DNA from: CAWCGU01 sp963838095
Lineage (GTDB): Bacteria; Actinomycetota; Thermoleophilia; Solirubrobacterales; 70-9
Length of the DNA: 64,000 nt
Assembly: GCA_963838095.1 (NCBI GenBank)
Contig: CAWIPO010000008.1
Span: 1,162,220-1,226,219 of the forward strand
Reading direction: 5' to 3'
In this document: positions 19,196 through 26,220 of the stretch, one piece after another
Numbering within the stretch: position 1 is the stretch's first letter
Layout: every line of letters starts with the position of its first letter
Program-made: the position numbers and the translations under genes
Notes under the pieces: model-generated
The model's database searches: none
Told to the model about the DNA's origin: nothing
Seen by the model: only the letters and a program-made list of their open reading frames with translations

Positions 19196-20200
19196 TCAAG
19201 CTACGGGCACGAAGAGCCCGTCCCGTTCGAGCAGTCGGCGCACGTCGTCCAGGCTCTCGGTGCGCTGGTAGGCGTCGGCGGCCGGACCGTTGAGGCCGAG
19301 TCGCTCCACGTACCAGGGATAGAACTTGCGCAGGTTGCGTGCCGCGCGCTCGGCGCCCCAGTGCTCCTCGCCGCGCTCCAGCAGCCAGATCAGCTCGCCG
19401 ACGATCTCCTCCCGGGACGGTGGCTCGGTCCGCGCTCCGGTCAACTCCTCGAAGATCCACGGATGGCCGAGCGCTCCGCGGGCGATCACCACCGCGTCGG
19501 CGCCGGACTGCTCGTACGCGTTGCGGACGGCCGCGGCGCTGCGCAGGCCGCCGGAGACGATCATCGGCACCCCCGCGCCTGAGCGCATTCGCTCGGCCAG
19601 CTCGCGCGCCAGCGCGTAATCGGGATCGCCGGCGTGATGCACGGAGGCCGGTCGCGGGTGGAAGGTGATCGCATCCACTCCCGCTTCCGCGGCGAGGCGA
19701 AGCGCGAGCTCGAATCCGGAGCGATCGCCCGGCTCGGTCCCGGAGCGAAGCTTCACGGTCACAGGGAGCCCGGAGCCCTCGATCGCAGCGCGGGCGACCG
19801 CGACGGCCCGATCGGGCTCGGAGAGCAGCGCCGCGCCGGCACCGGTCTTGCACACCTTCGGCACCGGGCAGCCCATGTTGATGTCGATCAGGTCCGCGCC
19901 AGCCTCGGCGACGGTGGCGGCAGCCGAGCGCATCACCTCGGGATCGGGCCCGAAGAGCTGGATCGCGACCGGATGCTCGTCGGGGTGGATCCGCAGCATC
20001 TCCTCGAGGGTGCGCCGGTTGCCGTGCGCGATCGCGTAGCTGGAGACCATTTCCGAAAACGCCATCCCGGCACCGTGGCGGCGGGCCTGGAGGCGCACGA
20101 ACCAGTTCCCGATCCCCGCCAGCGGCGCCAGCAGGACGCGGTTCGGAAGCTCGATCGGGCCGATGCGGAAGGGGGTCGTGAGCTCAGGCGTTGCGCTCAT
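19196..20200 (-). CDS. dus: tRNA-dihydrouridine synthase (DusB-like)
   Basis: A 334-residue FMN enzyme reducing uridine to dihydrouridine in tRNA D-loops. The TIM-barrel start (PNRVLLAPLAGIGN) is at residue ~20, the catalytic-cysteine motif NMGCPVPKVCKTGAGAALL near 108, and the FMN phosphate region (IVSGGLRSAAA) near 215. Its first 17 bases overlap the end of coaX, so the pair is translationally coupled. The order coaX/fol genes-dus-clpC matches other bacteria. Confidence 0.93.
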   Translation of the reverse strand: MSATPELTTPFRIGPIELPNRVLLAPLAGIGNWFVRLQARRHGAGMAFSEMVSSYAIAHGNRRTLEEMLRIHPDEHPVAIQLFGPDPEVMRSAAATVAEAGADLIDINMGCPVPKVCKTGAGAALLSEPDRAVAVARAAIEGSGLPVTVKLRSGTEPGDRSGFELALRLAAEAGVDAITFHPRPASVHHAGDPDYALARELAERMRSGAGVPMIVSGGLRSAAAVRNAYEQSGADAVVIARGALGHPWIFEELTGARTEPPSREEIVGELIWLLERGEEHWGAERAARNLRKFYPWYVERLGLNGPAADAYQRTESLDDVRRLLERDGLFVPVA

Positions 20201-20951
20201 AGATCAAGCGTAGGCCCGTCAGGGTCAGCAGGTCGTCGACCTCGTCGATCGTCTCACAGAAGGGGGCGATCATCGGGGCGAAGCCGCCGGTCGCCAGCAC
20301 CGAGACGTCCTCGCCGCCCAGCTCCTCGCAGATCCGCGCCGCGACGCCATCGACCAGTCCGGCGAACCCGTAGACGACTCCCGATTGGATCGCCGCTCGC
20401 GTCGACTTGCCGATCGACGCCTCCGGCTTGGCGAGGTCTATGCGGGGAAGCCTGGCGGCGCGCTCGGCGAGCGCGGTCAGCGAGATCTCGATCCCGGGGG
20501 CGATCGCTCCTCCCAGGTACTCGCCGGCGGCGGAGACCGCGTCGAAGTTGATCCCGGTGCCGAAGTCGACCACCACGCACGCTCCTCCGAATCGCTCGTA
20601 GGCGGCGATCGAGTTCACCAGCCGGTCGGCGCCGACCTCATACGGGTTGTCGATCATGATCGGCATCCCCGTCTTGATCCCGGGGCCGACGCTCAGGAAG
20701 GGCCCCTCGAGATAGCGCTCGGCGATCTGCCCGTATTCGTGGGTCAACGGCGGAACGACCGACGAGACGATCGACGCGTCGATGTCGGCGAGCGAGAAGT
20801 CGCGCAGCACGAGCAGCCCGCCGATCCTGTCGGCGAGCTCGTCGGCGGTCATCCCGGCGCGGGTCTGGAATCGCCAGTGCTCGACGAGCTCTCCGTCCCG
20901 AAACGCCCCGAGGTGCGTTTGGGTGTTTCCGACGTCGACGGCGAGGAGCAT
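20184..20951 (-). CDS. coaX: Type III pantothenate kinase
   Basis: A 255-residue CoaX catalysing the first step of CoA synthesis. The ASKHA phosphate loop is LLAVDVGNTQTHLG at residues 2-15. ADRLVNSIAA and the catalytic/metal VVDFGTGINFDAVS are present (here GINFD replaces the common ATTFD), as are GGAIAPGIEISL and ATGGFAPMI near the end. The ATG at 20951 gives the family N-terminus; upstream in-frame codons antisense the GST gene. It overlaps dus by 17 bases and is divergent from the GST gene by 21 bases. Confidence 0.94.
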   Translation of the reverse strand: MLLAVDVGNTQTHLGAFRDGELVEHWRFQTRAGMTADELADRIGGLLVLRDFSLADIDASIVSSVVPPLTHEYGQIAERYLEGPFLSVGPGIKTGMPIMIDNPYEVGADRLVNSIAAYERFGGACVVVDFGTGINFDAVSAAGEYLGGAIAPGIEISLTALAERAARLPRIDLAKPEASIGKSTRAAIQSGVVYGFAGLVDGVAARICEELGGEDVSVLATGGFAPMIAPFCETIDEVDDLLTLTGLRLIYERNA

Positions 20952-20972
20952 CCGAGCATTATCCTCGCCCCT

Positions 20973-21731
20973 ATGGAGGCGCGCCTGTATTCGATCCCTG
21001 CGTCGCACCCGGCGATGACCGTGAGGCTGATGCTCGAGCGCAAGGGGATCCCGTACAAGCGCATCGACCTGATGCCGGTGATCTCGAGGGGGATCCTGAA
21101 GGTGATGCGCTTCCCCGAGAACACGGTGCCGGCGCTTCGCATCGACGGGCGCAAGCTGTCGGGAAGCACGGAGATCGCGCGGGAGCTCGACCGCTTGGTG
21201 CCCGAGCCGCCGCTCTACCCCACCGACCCCGCGCTGCTGGCCGAGGTCGAGAGCGCCGAGCGCTTCGGCCGCGATGACGTCCAGACGGCGGCGCGGCGGA
21301 TGCTCTGGAACGCGGTCCGCCGCGATCGCTCGGCGCTCGGCAGCTACGCGAAGGGAGCCCGGTTGGGTGTCCCGATCTGGCTCGCGGTCAAGACCTCAGC
21401 GCCGATCGTCGCCGCCGACATCAAGATGAACAAGGCCAACGACGAGAACGTGCGCGCCGACCTGGCGGCCCTGCCCGGGATGCTGACCAGAATCGACGAC
21501 TGGATCGCCGCCGGAGTGCTGGGCGGCGAGGAGCCGAACGCCGCCGACCTCCAGCTCGCGACGAGCCTGCGGCTGATGATGTCGCTGGACGATCTGCGTC
21601 CCGCGATCGAGTCGCGTCCCGCCGGCGAGATGGCGCTGCGCTTCGTTCCCGACTACCCGGGACGGGTGCCGCCGGTTCTTCCCGAAGCCTGGCTCGCGCC
21701 GCTGCGAGATCCGGCCGCCGTGGCGAGCTAG
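20973..21731 (+). CDS. Glutathione S-transferase-like protein (thioredoxin-fold N-terminal domain)
   Basis: 252 residues. The N-terminal thioredoxin-like GST domain is recognisable: ARLYSIPASHPAMTVRLMLERKGIPYKRIDL, then the cis-proline motif NTVPALRIDGRKLSGST (written in two parts because of length), followed by an all-helical C-terminal domain to residue ~235. Actinobacteria often lack glutathione, so the thiol partner is uncertain. It is the last intact gene before the decayed island at 21.78 kb. Confidence 0.75.
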   Translation: MEARLYSIPASHPAMTVRLMLERKGIPYKRIDLMPVISRGILKVMRFPENTVPALRIDGRKLSGSTEIARELDRLVPEPPLYPTDPALLAEVESAERFGRDDVQTAARRMLWNAVRRDRSALGSYAKGARLGVPIWLAVKTSAPIVAADIKMNKANDENVRADLAALPGMLTRIDDWIAAGVLGGEEPNAADLQLATSLRLMMSLDDLRPAIESRPAGEMALRFVPDYPGRVPPVLPEAWLAPLRDPAAVAS

Positions 21732-21759
21732 AACCGGCCGCGAGATTCCTGCGAATATC

Positions 21760-21775
21760 GCGTTCCACGGAACGC
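21760..21775 (+). terminator. Short hairpin after the GST-like gene
   Basis: GCGTTC-CACG-GAACGC, a perfect 6-bp stem with a 4-base loop, 29 bases after the GST stop and 5 bases before the first island palindrome. No U-run follows, so termination activity is uncertain. Confidence 0.4.
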
Positions 21776-21780
21776 GCCTC

Positions 21781-21800
21781 CCGCTTTGCATGGAAAGCAG
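21781..21800 (+). repeat. Palindrome copy 1 (TGCATGG core)
   Basis: CCGCTTTGCATGGAAAGCAG; arms CCGCTTT and AAAGCAG pair with one mismatch. Left edge of the island. Confidence 0.65.
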
Positions 21801-21855
21801 CACTCGTCGGCTGCGAGATATTGCGCGGCGATGTCGCAGGAGAACGTCGAGATCG
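21781..21855 (+). repeat. Left copy of a ~75-bp inverted repeat (SnoaL-like gene leader and first codons)
   Basis: Runs from the palindrome CCGCTTTGCATGGAAAGCAG through TGCGAGATATTGCGCGG to ATGTCGCAGGAGAACGT, then diverges and stops within a few codons. It matches the reverse complement of 26115-26193 with few differences. It looks like the 5' stub of a SnoaL/NTF2-like gene beginning MSQENVE. Confidence 0.7.
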
Positions 21856-21907
21856 CGGCGGCGGCGGGTAATAGGATCGCGGGCGACGACGACATGGGAG
21901 ACAACAC

Positions 21908-22303
21908 ATGCTCTTAGCGGAAGCCGACTTCCCGTTCCTCGAGGTCCTCTGGACGATGATCATCTTCTTCGCCTGGGTGGCCTGGATCTGGATCGTGATC
22001 ACGGTCCTCATCGACATCTTCCGCCGCCACGACATCGGCGGCTGGCACAAGGCCGCCTGGGTCGTCTTCATCATCCTCATCCCGTTCCTCGGCGTGCTCG
22101 TCTACCTGATCGCTCAGCACGATGGGATGCGAGAGCGAACCTTGGAGCAGGCCAAGAGCCAACAGGCGGCCATGGACGAGTACGTGCGCCAGACCGCCGG
22201 AGGCTCAGCGAGCGAGATCGCCAAGGCGAAGGAACTGCTCGACTCCGGGGCGATTACCCAGGCCGAGTTCGACACGATCAAGGCGAAGGCGCTCTCGGCC
22301 TAG
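21908..22303 (+). CDS. PLDc_N-type membrane protein with C-terminal SHOCT domain
   Basis: 131 residues. Two hydrophobic segments (TMIIFFAWVAWIWIVITVLI and AAWVVFIILIPFLGVLVYLI) with the connecting DIFRRHDIGGWHKA are typical of the phospholipase-D N-terminal-like membrane domain. The last 30 residues (AKELLDSGAITQAEFDTIKA) are a SHOCT oligomerisation motif. Small proteins of this architecture are common in Actinobacteria, with unknown function. It appears intact, unlike most island genes, and is convergent with a second PLDc_N gene. Confidence 0.8.
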   Translation: MLLAEADFPFLEVLWTMIIFFAWVAWIWIVITVLIDIFRRHDIGGWHKAAWVVFIILIPFLGVLVYLIAQHDGMRERTLEQAKSQQAAMDEYVRQTAGGSASEIAKAKELLDSGAITQAEFDTIKAKALSA

Positions 22304-22630
22304 CCGGGCGACAGCCGGGGGCAGGTCCGTTCCAGGGCGTAGAACGCGCCTCAGAGGCTCAGATGCCGACGAAACGGCGCAGGAGACCGCGCTTGGGTGA
22401 TCAGTACCTTGTCGCGCTCGTCCTCTACCGGGGCGTCGCGCCAGATACCAGATGCTGCCAACGATCGGCAGCAGCACGATCACCAGGATCCAAGCCGAGC
22501 GCTGCCGACGGTCGAGGTCGGTCCGCTTCCCAAGTAGGTCGACCAGGGCGACGACCCACAGGATCACCGTCAGCAGCCCCAGCACACCGAGGCCGAAGAC
22601 CCAGGATCCGAGGGCGACGGGTAGCGACAT
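22205..22630 (-). CDS. PLDc_N-domain membrane protein, probably frameshifted
   Basis: The first ~75 residues are a PLDc_N domain (two helices around GVLGLLTVILWVVALVDLL and SAWILVIVLLPIVGSIWYL). As written the frame then runs on to 22205 and overlaps the convergent SHOCT gene by 99 bases with arginine-rich nonsense. Removing one C from the CCCC run just after the second helix gives RRPVEDERDKVLITQARS and a natural stop at 22351-22353, with no overlap. I think the shorter product is the ancestral one and the present frame carries a 1-base insertion. Confidence 0.6.
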   Translation of the reverse strand: MSLPVALGSWVFGLGVLGLLTVILWVVALVDLLGKRTDLDRRQRSAWILVIVLLPIVGSIWYLARRPGRGRARQGTDHPSAVSCAVSSASEPLRRVLRPGTDLPPAVARLGRERLRLDRVELGLGNRPGVEQFLRLGDLAR

Positions 22631-22708
22631 GACAGCAGCTTATGCAGCGTGCGGACGTATCGGGCTGCGTATGCAGCTCGGCTAGGCCACGGCCATAGCG
22701 GGTACTGG

Positions 22709-22725
22709 GCGGGCGATGTCGCAGG
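22709..22725 (+). repeat. Third, short copy of the SnoaL-like leader/start sequence
   Basis: GCGGGCGATGTCGCAGG is identical to the core of the right-hand inverted-repeat copy, then diverges (GGCCCGCG). It is not attached to an open gene and is read as a relic. Confidence 0.45.
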
Positions 22726-22743
22726 GGCCCGCGCTGCGGATGG

Positions 22744-23043
22744 TCAGCTAGTGCTGAGCCACCACATGTGGCCCGCCGTGATCACCGGTGGGTTCGGGAA
22801 CAGGTCCGCGAGGTTCTCCTTGACGAAATCCGCAGCCAGGCGGTTCGAATCCTCCTCGTCGGCTTGACCCTCGAAAACGCTGGTCGAGAACATGACGCCG
22901 GCCCCAGCGTCCACCCAGTAATAGGCGACGAAGCCGTGATGCTCGCTGATCAACGGGACGAAACCCTCACGTACCCGCTTGGCGGCCGTATCAGGATCGG
23001 TGATTCCCTCGTAGTGACGCACAGTGGCCCAGTTGTCTGGCAT
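22744..23043 (-). CDS. Small dimeric alpha/beta-barrel (ABM-like) protein
   Basis: 99 residues with the ferredoxin-like pattern of antibiotic-biosynthesis-monooxygenase-type proteins: WATVRHYEGI as first strand, a helix around DPDTAAKRVREGFVPLISEH, then GFVAYYWVDAGAGVMFSTSVF and a helix before the final strand. A GGAGGA ribosome site lies 4 bases before ATG, and the frame is intact. It may be an enzyme or a binding protein; no catalytic residues can be named. Confidence 0.65.
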   Translation of the reverse strand: MPDNWATVRHYEGITDPDTAAKRVREGFVPLISEHHGFVAYYWVDAGAGVMFSTSVFEGQADEEDSNRLAADFVKENLADLFPNPPVITAGHMWWLSTS

Positions 23044-23256
23044 GTCTTCCTCCGGGGTTCGATGACTTCGATGGACTTCCCATTACGTACCCACGCCCGG
23101 CGGCGCCAACCCAACCGTCTCGGGCCGAGGACGTTCCGCTCGAAGACGTTCGCGGATCGGGACGCCGCACCTCGAAGCCACCGGAGTCGAAGTACGCAGC
23201 AGGCGGCGTTCTGGCCGTTCCATCGCTCCTACTCGGTAGCGACAATCCGAAACGTG

Positions 23257-23276
23257 CCGCTTTGGACGAGAAGCGG
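23257..23276 (+). repeat. Palindrome copy 2 (GGACGAG core)
   Basis: CCGCTTTGGACGAGAAGCGG; arms CCGCTT and AAGCGG are perfect. It is paired with copy 3, 29 bases downstream. The 339 bases between the ABM-like gene and the HNH remnant (23044-23382) hold these two palindromes and no gene that I can support. Confidence 0.7.
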
Positions 23277-23305
23277 TAGTCGCGAGTTTCAACTCTTCGG
23301 ACCGC

Positions 23306-23325
23306 CCGCTTTGCATGGAATGCAG
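23306..23325 (+). repeat. Palindrome copy 3 (TGCATGG core)
   Basis: CCGCTTTGCATGGAATGCAG; same core as copies 1 and 7. It lies 57 bases before the 3' end of the HNH remnant. Confidence 0.65.
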
Positions 23326-23382
23326 GAGCGATGGCCACCACGGCTGCTTCTCGCGCGAAGCAGCAGTGTTTCTACGGCCGAC

Positions 23383-23828
23383 CTAGGACACGTAGGCCTT
23401 GCGCACCATCGCGGCCGTCCATCGGTTCGTACCGTGGGCCGGGGGGACACCCTTCCTGTTCAGGACCTCGGCGATCTCGGCGAGGGACTTGCCTTTCGCG
23501 AGCAGCGTCCGATCTGCTTCCGCCATCCATAGTCCCGCTTGTTGCAATAGATGTGGGCAAGTCGAACGTTCTCGGGGCGGAGGTGGCCGCCGGCCGACTT
23601 GAGGATCGGGTAGTGGTCGGGCGAGGGGGCCCACTTGGTGCGTGGCGTCGTGACCTGATCGAACTCGCCGCGCCCCTTGTGGTGGTAGCACTGCGGCATC
23701 TCGCACTTCAGGGCGAGGAGCTGGCCGCGCTCGGCCATCTGCACGAGGACACCCTTCACACCGAGCTCGCGGAGCTGGTCCGCGACTGAGCTATCCGCGC
23801 CGCCGCCGCCAGCTGCTGCCTTAGCCAT
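23383..23828 (-). pseudogene. HNH-endonuclease-like protein broken by a one-base deletion
   Basis: From ATG at 23828, frame one encodes ALKCEMPQCYHHKGRGEF and NVRLAHIYCNKRDYGWRKQI, a Cys/His-rich arrangement typical of small HNH nucleases (CxxxxCxHH, then N..L.H..CN). At about 23510 one base appears to be missing. The next frame continues naturally with TLLAKGKSLAEIAEVLNRKG and RWTAAMVRKAYVS, the recombinase-like helical tail common in such proteins, to the stop at 23383. Without repair the product would lose its tail. It is a nuclease or homing-type relic in the island. Confidence 0.65.
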
Positions 23829-23984
23829 CGAGTCACCCTTCTCGTGTAGTCGCCCTATTGGGCTTCGTGCATACGTCACGTAGAGCGGCGCTTCCGCGAC
23901 TGACGACGTCGCCACCCAAGCCTTCGCCCGTCCAGTATCCCCCAGGCGATCCCAATCGGAATGTCGCTCGCGTCGACGTAGCTA

Positions 23985-24004
23985 CCGCTCCCGCGTGAAA
24001 GCGG
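23985..24004 (+). repeat. Palindrome copy 4
   Basis: CCGCTCCCGCGTGAAAGCGG; the 5-base arms CCGCT/AGCGG are perfect but the core differs from the other copies. It is followed after 26 bases by copy 5. Confidence 0.55.
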
Positions 24005-24030
24005 AAGCCGAATGGGACATACCGGGACTC

Positions 24031-24050
24031 CCGCTCTGGACGAGAAGCGG
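24031..24050 (+). repeat. Palindrome copy 5, abutting the recombinase stop codon
   Basis: CCGCTCTGGACGAGAAGCGG lies directly against the recombinase stop (24051-24053). It differs from copy 2 at one base. By position it could act as a transcription terminator for the recombinase or as a recombination site. Confidence 0.7.
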
Positions 24051-24782
24051 TTAGACCCTCATCGCCGCGCTGGCCGAAATGACAGGAGGACGACGCGAGT
24101 GAACGGCATTGATGATCTCCTCGCTGTCGATTCCCTGAAGGTAGACGGATGTGATCCCCAGGTTGACGTGGCCTAGCTGGCGCTGGATAACGTTGAGCGG
24201 CACGCCTTCCCTGGCCATCTCTACCGCGTGCGCGTGACGTAGCTGGTGCGGGGCGAACCGTCGCCGGACACCTGAATGGAGAGCGAGGCGACGCAGCGAT
24301 GTACGAACCCCCGATGCAGACCACGGCGCGCCGGTAGTCGGCCCGTTGATCACGCACAGAAGCGATCCGATCGGCAGTCGCACCCTGTATTCGAGCCATG
24401 GTCGAAGCTGCTCCCAGCCCCATTCGTCCATTCCGACCTCACGGCGCTTGCCGCCCTTCCCCTTACGTACGAGCAGAGAGCCACGCGCCGGTTCCAGGTC
24501 CGACTCGCGGAGGGCGAGCGCTTCGCTGACCCGGAGGCCTGCGCGCCACAAGAAGACGATCAATCCCCGCATGCGAAGTCCGTACGGTCCGTTACCCGCC
24601 CGGCGCATGACCTCGATGATCTCCTCCACGCGTGGAGGATCGGGCGGGTAGCGCCTGCCTTTGTTCCTCGGAACCCGGCCGGCGTGATAGCCGGGCAAGG
24701 TGGCGGGAGAACCGCGGCGGGCCAAAGCGAGAGATCCGCTCGCAGTCACACAGCTACTACGCGCGCGTCGATCGAGTGTCAC
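24051..24782 (-). CDS. Compact tyrosine recombinase (site-specific integrase)
   Basis: 243 residues as read, but the recognisable domain starts near RVPRNKGRRYPPDPP; a TTG at 24698 would give a ~215-residue form. The catalytic domain is complete: GLRVSEALAL (Arg I), the beta-strand Lys in VRKGKGGKRREV, HQLRHAHAVEMA (HxxR), LGHVNLGITSVYLQG (His and nucleophile Tyr). The usual N-terminal SAM-like core-binding domain is essentially absent, which is unusual for XerC/D or IntI proteins. It probably moves DNA within or around the island. No IntI-specific insert is seen. Confidence 0.85.
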   Translation of the reverse strand: MTLDRRARSSCVTASGSLALARRGSPATLPGYHAGRVPRNKGRRYPPDPPRVEEIIEVMRRAGNGPYGLRMRGLIVFLWRAGLRVSEALALRESDLEPARGSLLVRKGKGGKRREVGMDEWGWEQLRPWLEYRVRLPIGSLLCVINGPTTGAPWSASGVRTSLRRLALHSGVRRRFAPHQLRHAHAVEMAREGVPLNVIQRQLGHVNLGITSVYLQGIDSEEIINAVHSRRPPVISASAAMRV

Positions 24783-24822
24783 ACATGGCTGTGCCGGGTG
24801 CGAGGCTTTACCGCTCTTCGTC

Positions 24823-25208
24823 CTAAGCAGCAGTCACGCAGTTTGAATTCAGCGTGGCCCAATTGAGTACCCGTCGTCTGATCTCTTCGCACACGAGGAA
24901 GAGGGCGGTGTGCGTCCCCTCCCTTACGGAGGCTTCGACGCAAACCCACCGGTTCTCATCGGAATTACTGCACTCCACCTCGGTCGCCGTCGCGTCGGGG
25001 TATGCGGGTACCTGCGAGTACATGTCGAGATTTCCTCCCCCGACTCGCTATCGGTGGTCAGATCGCAGCGCTCGTCCGCATCCCCCGTATGAAGGAAGGT
25101 TTCGACGATTCCTGTGGCGCTATCCGTGTCGCCACCTTCTCCGCATCCTGCGAACAAGCCAATCGACAGAAGCCCGGTGATGGTCAACGCGAGTACGAAA
25201 CGGGTCAT
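24823..25208 (-). pseudogene. Small lipoprotein gene with a frameshift
   Basis: The N-terminal part (25208 downward) has a lipoprotein signal, TRFVLALTITGLLSIGLFAGCG, lipobox LFAGC, then acidic mature sequence. The frame runs into arginine-rich nonsense near 25025. A second frame overlapping there continues with AYPDATATEVECSNS, NRWVCVEASV and LFLVCEEIRRRVLNW to the stop at 24823, which looks like the natural C-terminal half with four cysteines. One single-base shift explains both. It would be exported and lipid-anchored; function unknown. Confidence 0.5.
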
Positions 25209-25734
25209 GGATTCCTCCCGGATCGTGATCTCCGCATCAAAGCGGCACAGGCAACGCGACCTTACGTCGAGGGGGGCAGCTCCTCAGCGTCACCCTCGAC
25301 GGCCTCGAGGTTCGGCACCTTCCGAGGAGAACGAGGGCTGGATGACCTCGTTCATCTATTACTGCACCAGGATGGCTCCTACGGGCAGCCGAGGAAGCCT
25401 TCGCGCGCGCCGAGGAGGTCGTCGAAGAGTCTGGTGGTCAGGCCGCCGCCGGGAGCGATGCGAGAGAGTGAGCAATTTGGAGGAGCCGCCTGCGCCGTGA
25501 GCTCCCAATTCACCATCGCCACCGTTCGTCTCGACTTCGACGCTCGCGGTGGCTCGGCGTCCGGTGCTTACGAAAGCTTAGCTCCGGCTGCGAACGGCTG
25601 GCGAACTTGCCCTAGATACTGCCCGCGACGTGGGGACCTGTCTAATCCGCGATCGCCACACCTTTCCGGTGGCCGCGGGTCGTTCGACGCCATGTAGTCC
25701 TCATTTCCGCTTCGTCCGGAGCGGTAGTTCTGCC
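25209..25734. other. 526 bases without a supportable gene
   Basis: All six frames here give short, mutually overlapping pieces with no start plus ribosome site and no family I recognise. One plus-strand segment (about 25370-25480) encodes AEEAFARAEEVVEESGGQ before a stop, which may be the end of a decayed gene. Palindrome copy 6 is at the right edge. Confidence 0.5.
25707..25724 (-). repeat. Palindrome copy 6 (inverted, 18 nt)
   Basis: On the minus strand CCGCTCCGGACGAAGCGG, like copy 5 but with two bases missing and inverted in orientation. It lies 10 bases past the stop of the SnoaL-like remnant. Confidence 0.6.
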
Positions 25735-26139
25735 CTACTCGCTCAGCCCAGCGGCTTCGAGGGCGCTCGACAAGCGGCCGTACGTGTCCACACGGATCAC
25801 CTTTGAGCGCTGGACCCGGATGACGTGCGCCCACCGCGTATCAACCGGGACGCCGCTGCTCATTCCGTGACCCCACCCATGGAGACCCACGACGCGTCTC
25901 ACCGGCGTCCACGAGATCCTCGATGTCCATGCCGGCGCAGCCGCTACGGTAGGCCTCGAACAGATCCGCGCAGGAACTTCTCGATCGCGTCGGCGCCGAC
26001 GACCGTCGCGGCGCCGGGGAAGACGCTCGTGTTGTGCCATTCCGCGTCGGGGTGCGCAGTACTCAGCGACCTAGCCGTAGTCCCGGCCGCGGATCGCCTC
26101 GATAAGGCTCCGCACGATCTCAACGTTCTCCTGCGACAT
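25735..26139 (-). pseudogene. SnoaL/NTF2-like protein remnant
   Basis: Starts at ATG 26139 with SQENVEIVRSLIEAIRGRDYG, the standard N-terminus of a SnoaL-like family, then meets TAG where a Trp is expected. The next parts are in shifted frames: HPDAEWHNTSVFPGAATVVG with ADAIEKFLRG, and finally HVIRVQRSKVIRVDTYGR and ALEAAGLSE to the stop at 25735. At least three lesions are needed, so this is real decay rather than one sequencing slip. It is bracketed by palindromes 6 and 7. Confidence 0.7.
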
Positions 26140-26193
26140 CGCCCGCGCAATATCTCGCACGGCGATCAGCGTGCCGCATTCCATGCAAAGCAG
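26115..26193 (-). repeat. Right copy of the ~75-bp inverted repeat
   Basis: On the minus strand it reads from CTGCTTTGCATGGAATGCGG through GTGCGAGATATTGCGCGGG to ATGTCGCAGGAGAACGT and GAGATCG. It is the leader and start of the SnoaL-like remnant and the inverted match of 21781-21855. Confidence 0.7.
26174..26193 (-). repeat. Palindrome copy 7 (TGCATGG core)
   Basis: Minus strand CTGCTTTGCATGGAATGCGG, the inverted counterpart of copies 1 and 3. It is the right edge of the island, 27 bases from the end of folK. Confidence 0.65.
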
Positions 26194-26220
26194 AAGCAAG
26201 CAACTTCATCCCGCCAACCT

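Larger units (their letters stand above)
21781..26193. mobile_element. Decayed accessory island with 20-nt palindromes and a tyrosine recombinase
   Basis: This 4.4-kb segment interrupts the folK-coaX junction of an otherwise conserved backbone. It is bounded by inverted copies (21781-21855 and 26115-26193) of a ~75-bp sequence consisting of a leader plus the first codons of a SnoaL-like gene. Inside lie small genes, at least four carrying frameshifts or stops, and one intact compact tyrosine recombinase. Seven palindromes of pattern CCGCT-N10-AGCGG (one 2 bases shorter) occur only here and lie between the gene modules. The element type is inferred; no target-site duplication could be defined. 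Confidence 0.5.

Noticed and set aside
21781..26193. CRISPR array
   Set aside because: The 20-nt palindromes are too few, irregularly spaced (26 to 1657 bases apart) and vary in core sequence; no cas genes are present.
21781..26193. Classic integron
   Set aside because: The recombinase lacks the IntI-specific insert and N-terminal domain, and the palindromes are much shorter than attC sites and have no extrahelical-base pattern. A looser cassette model is kept as a finding.
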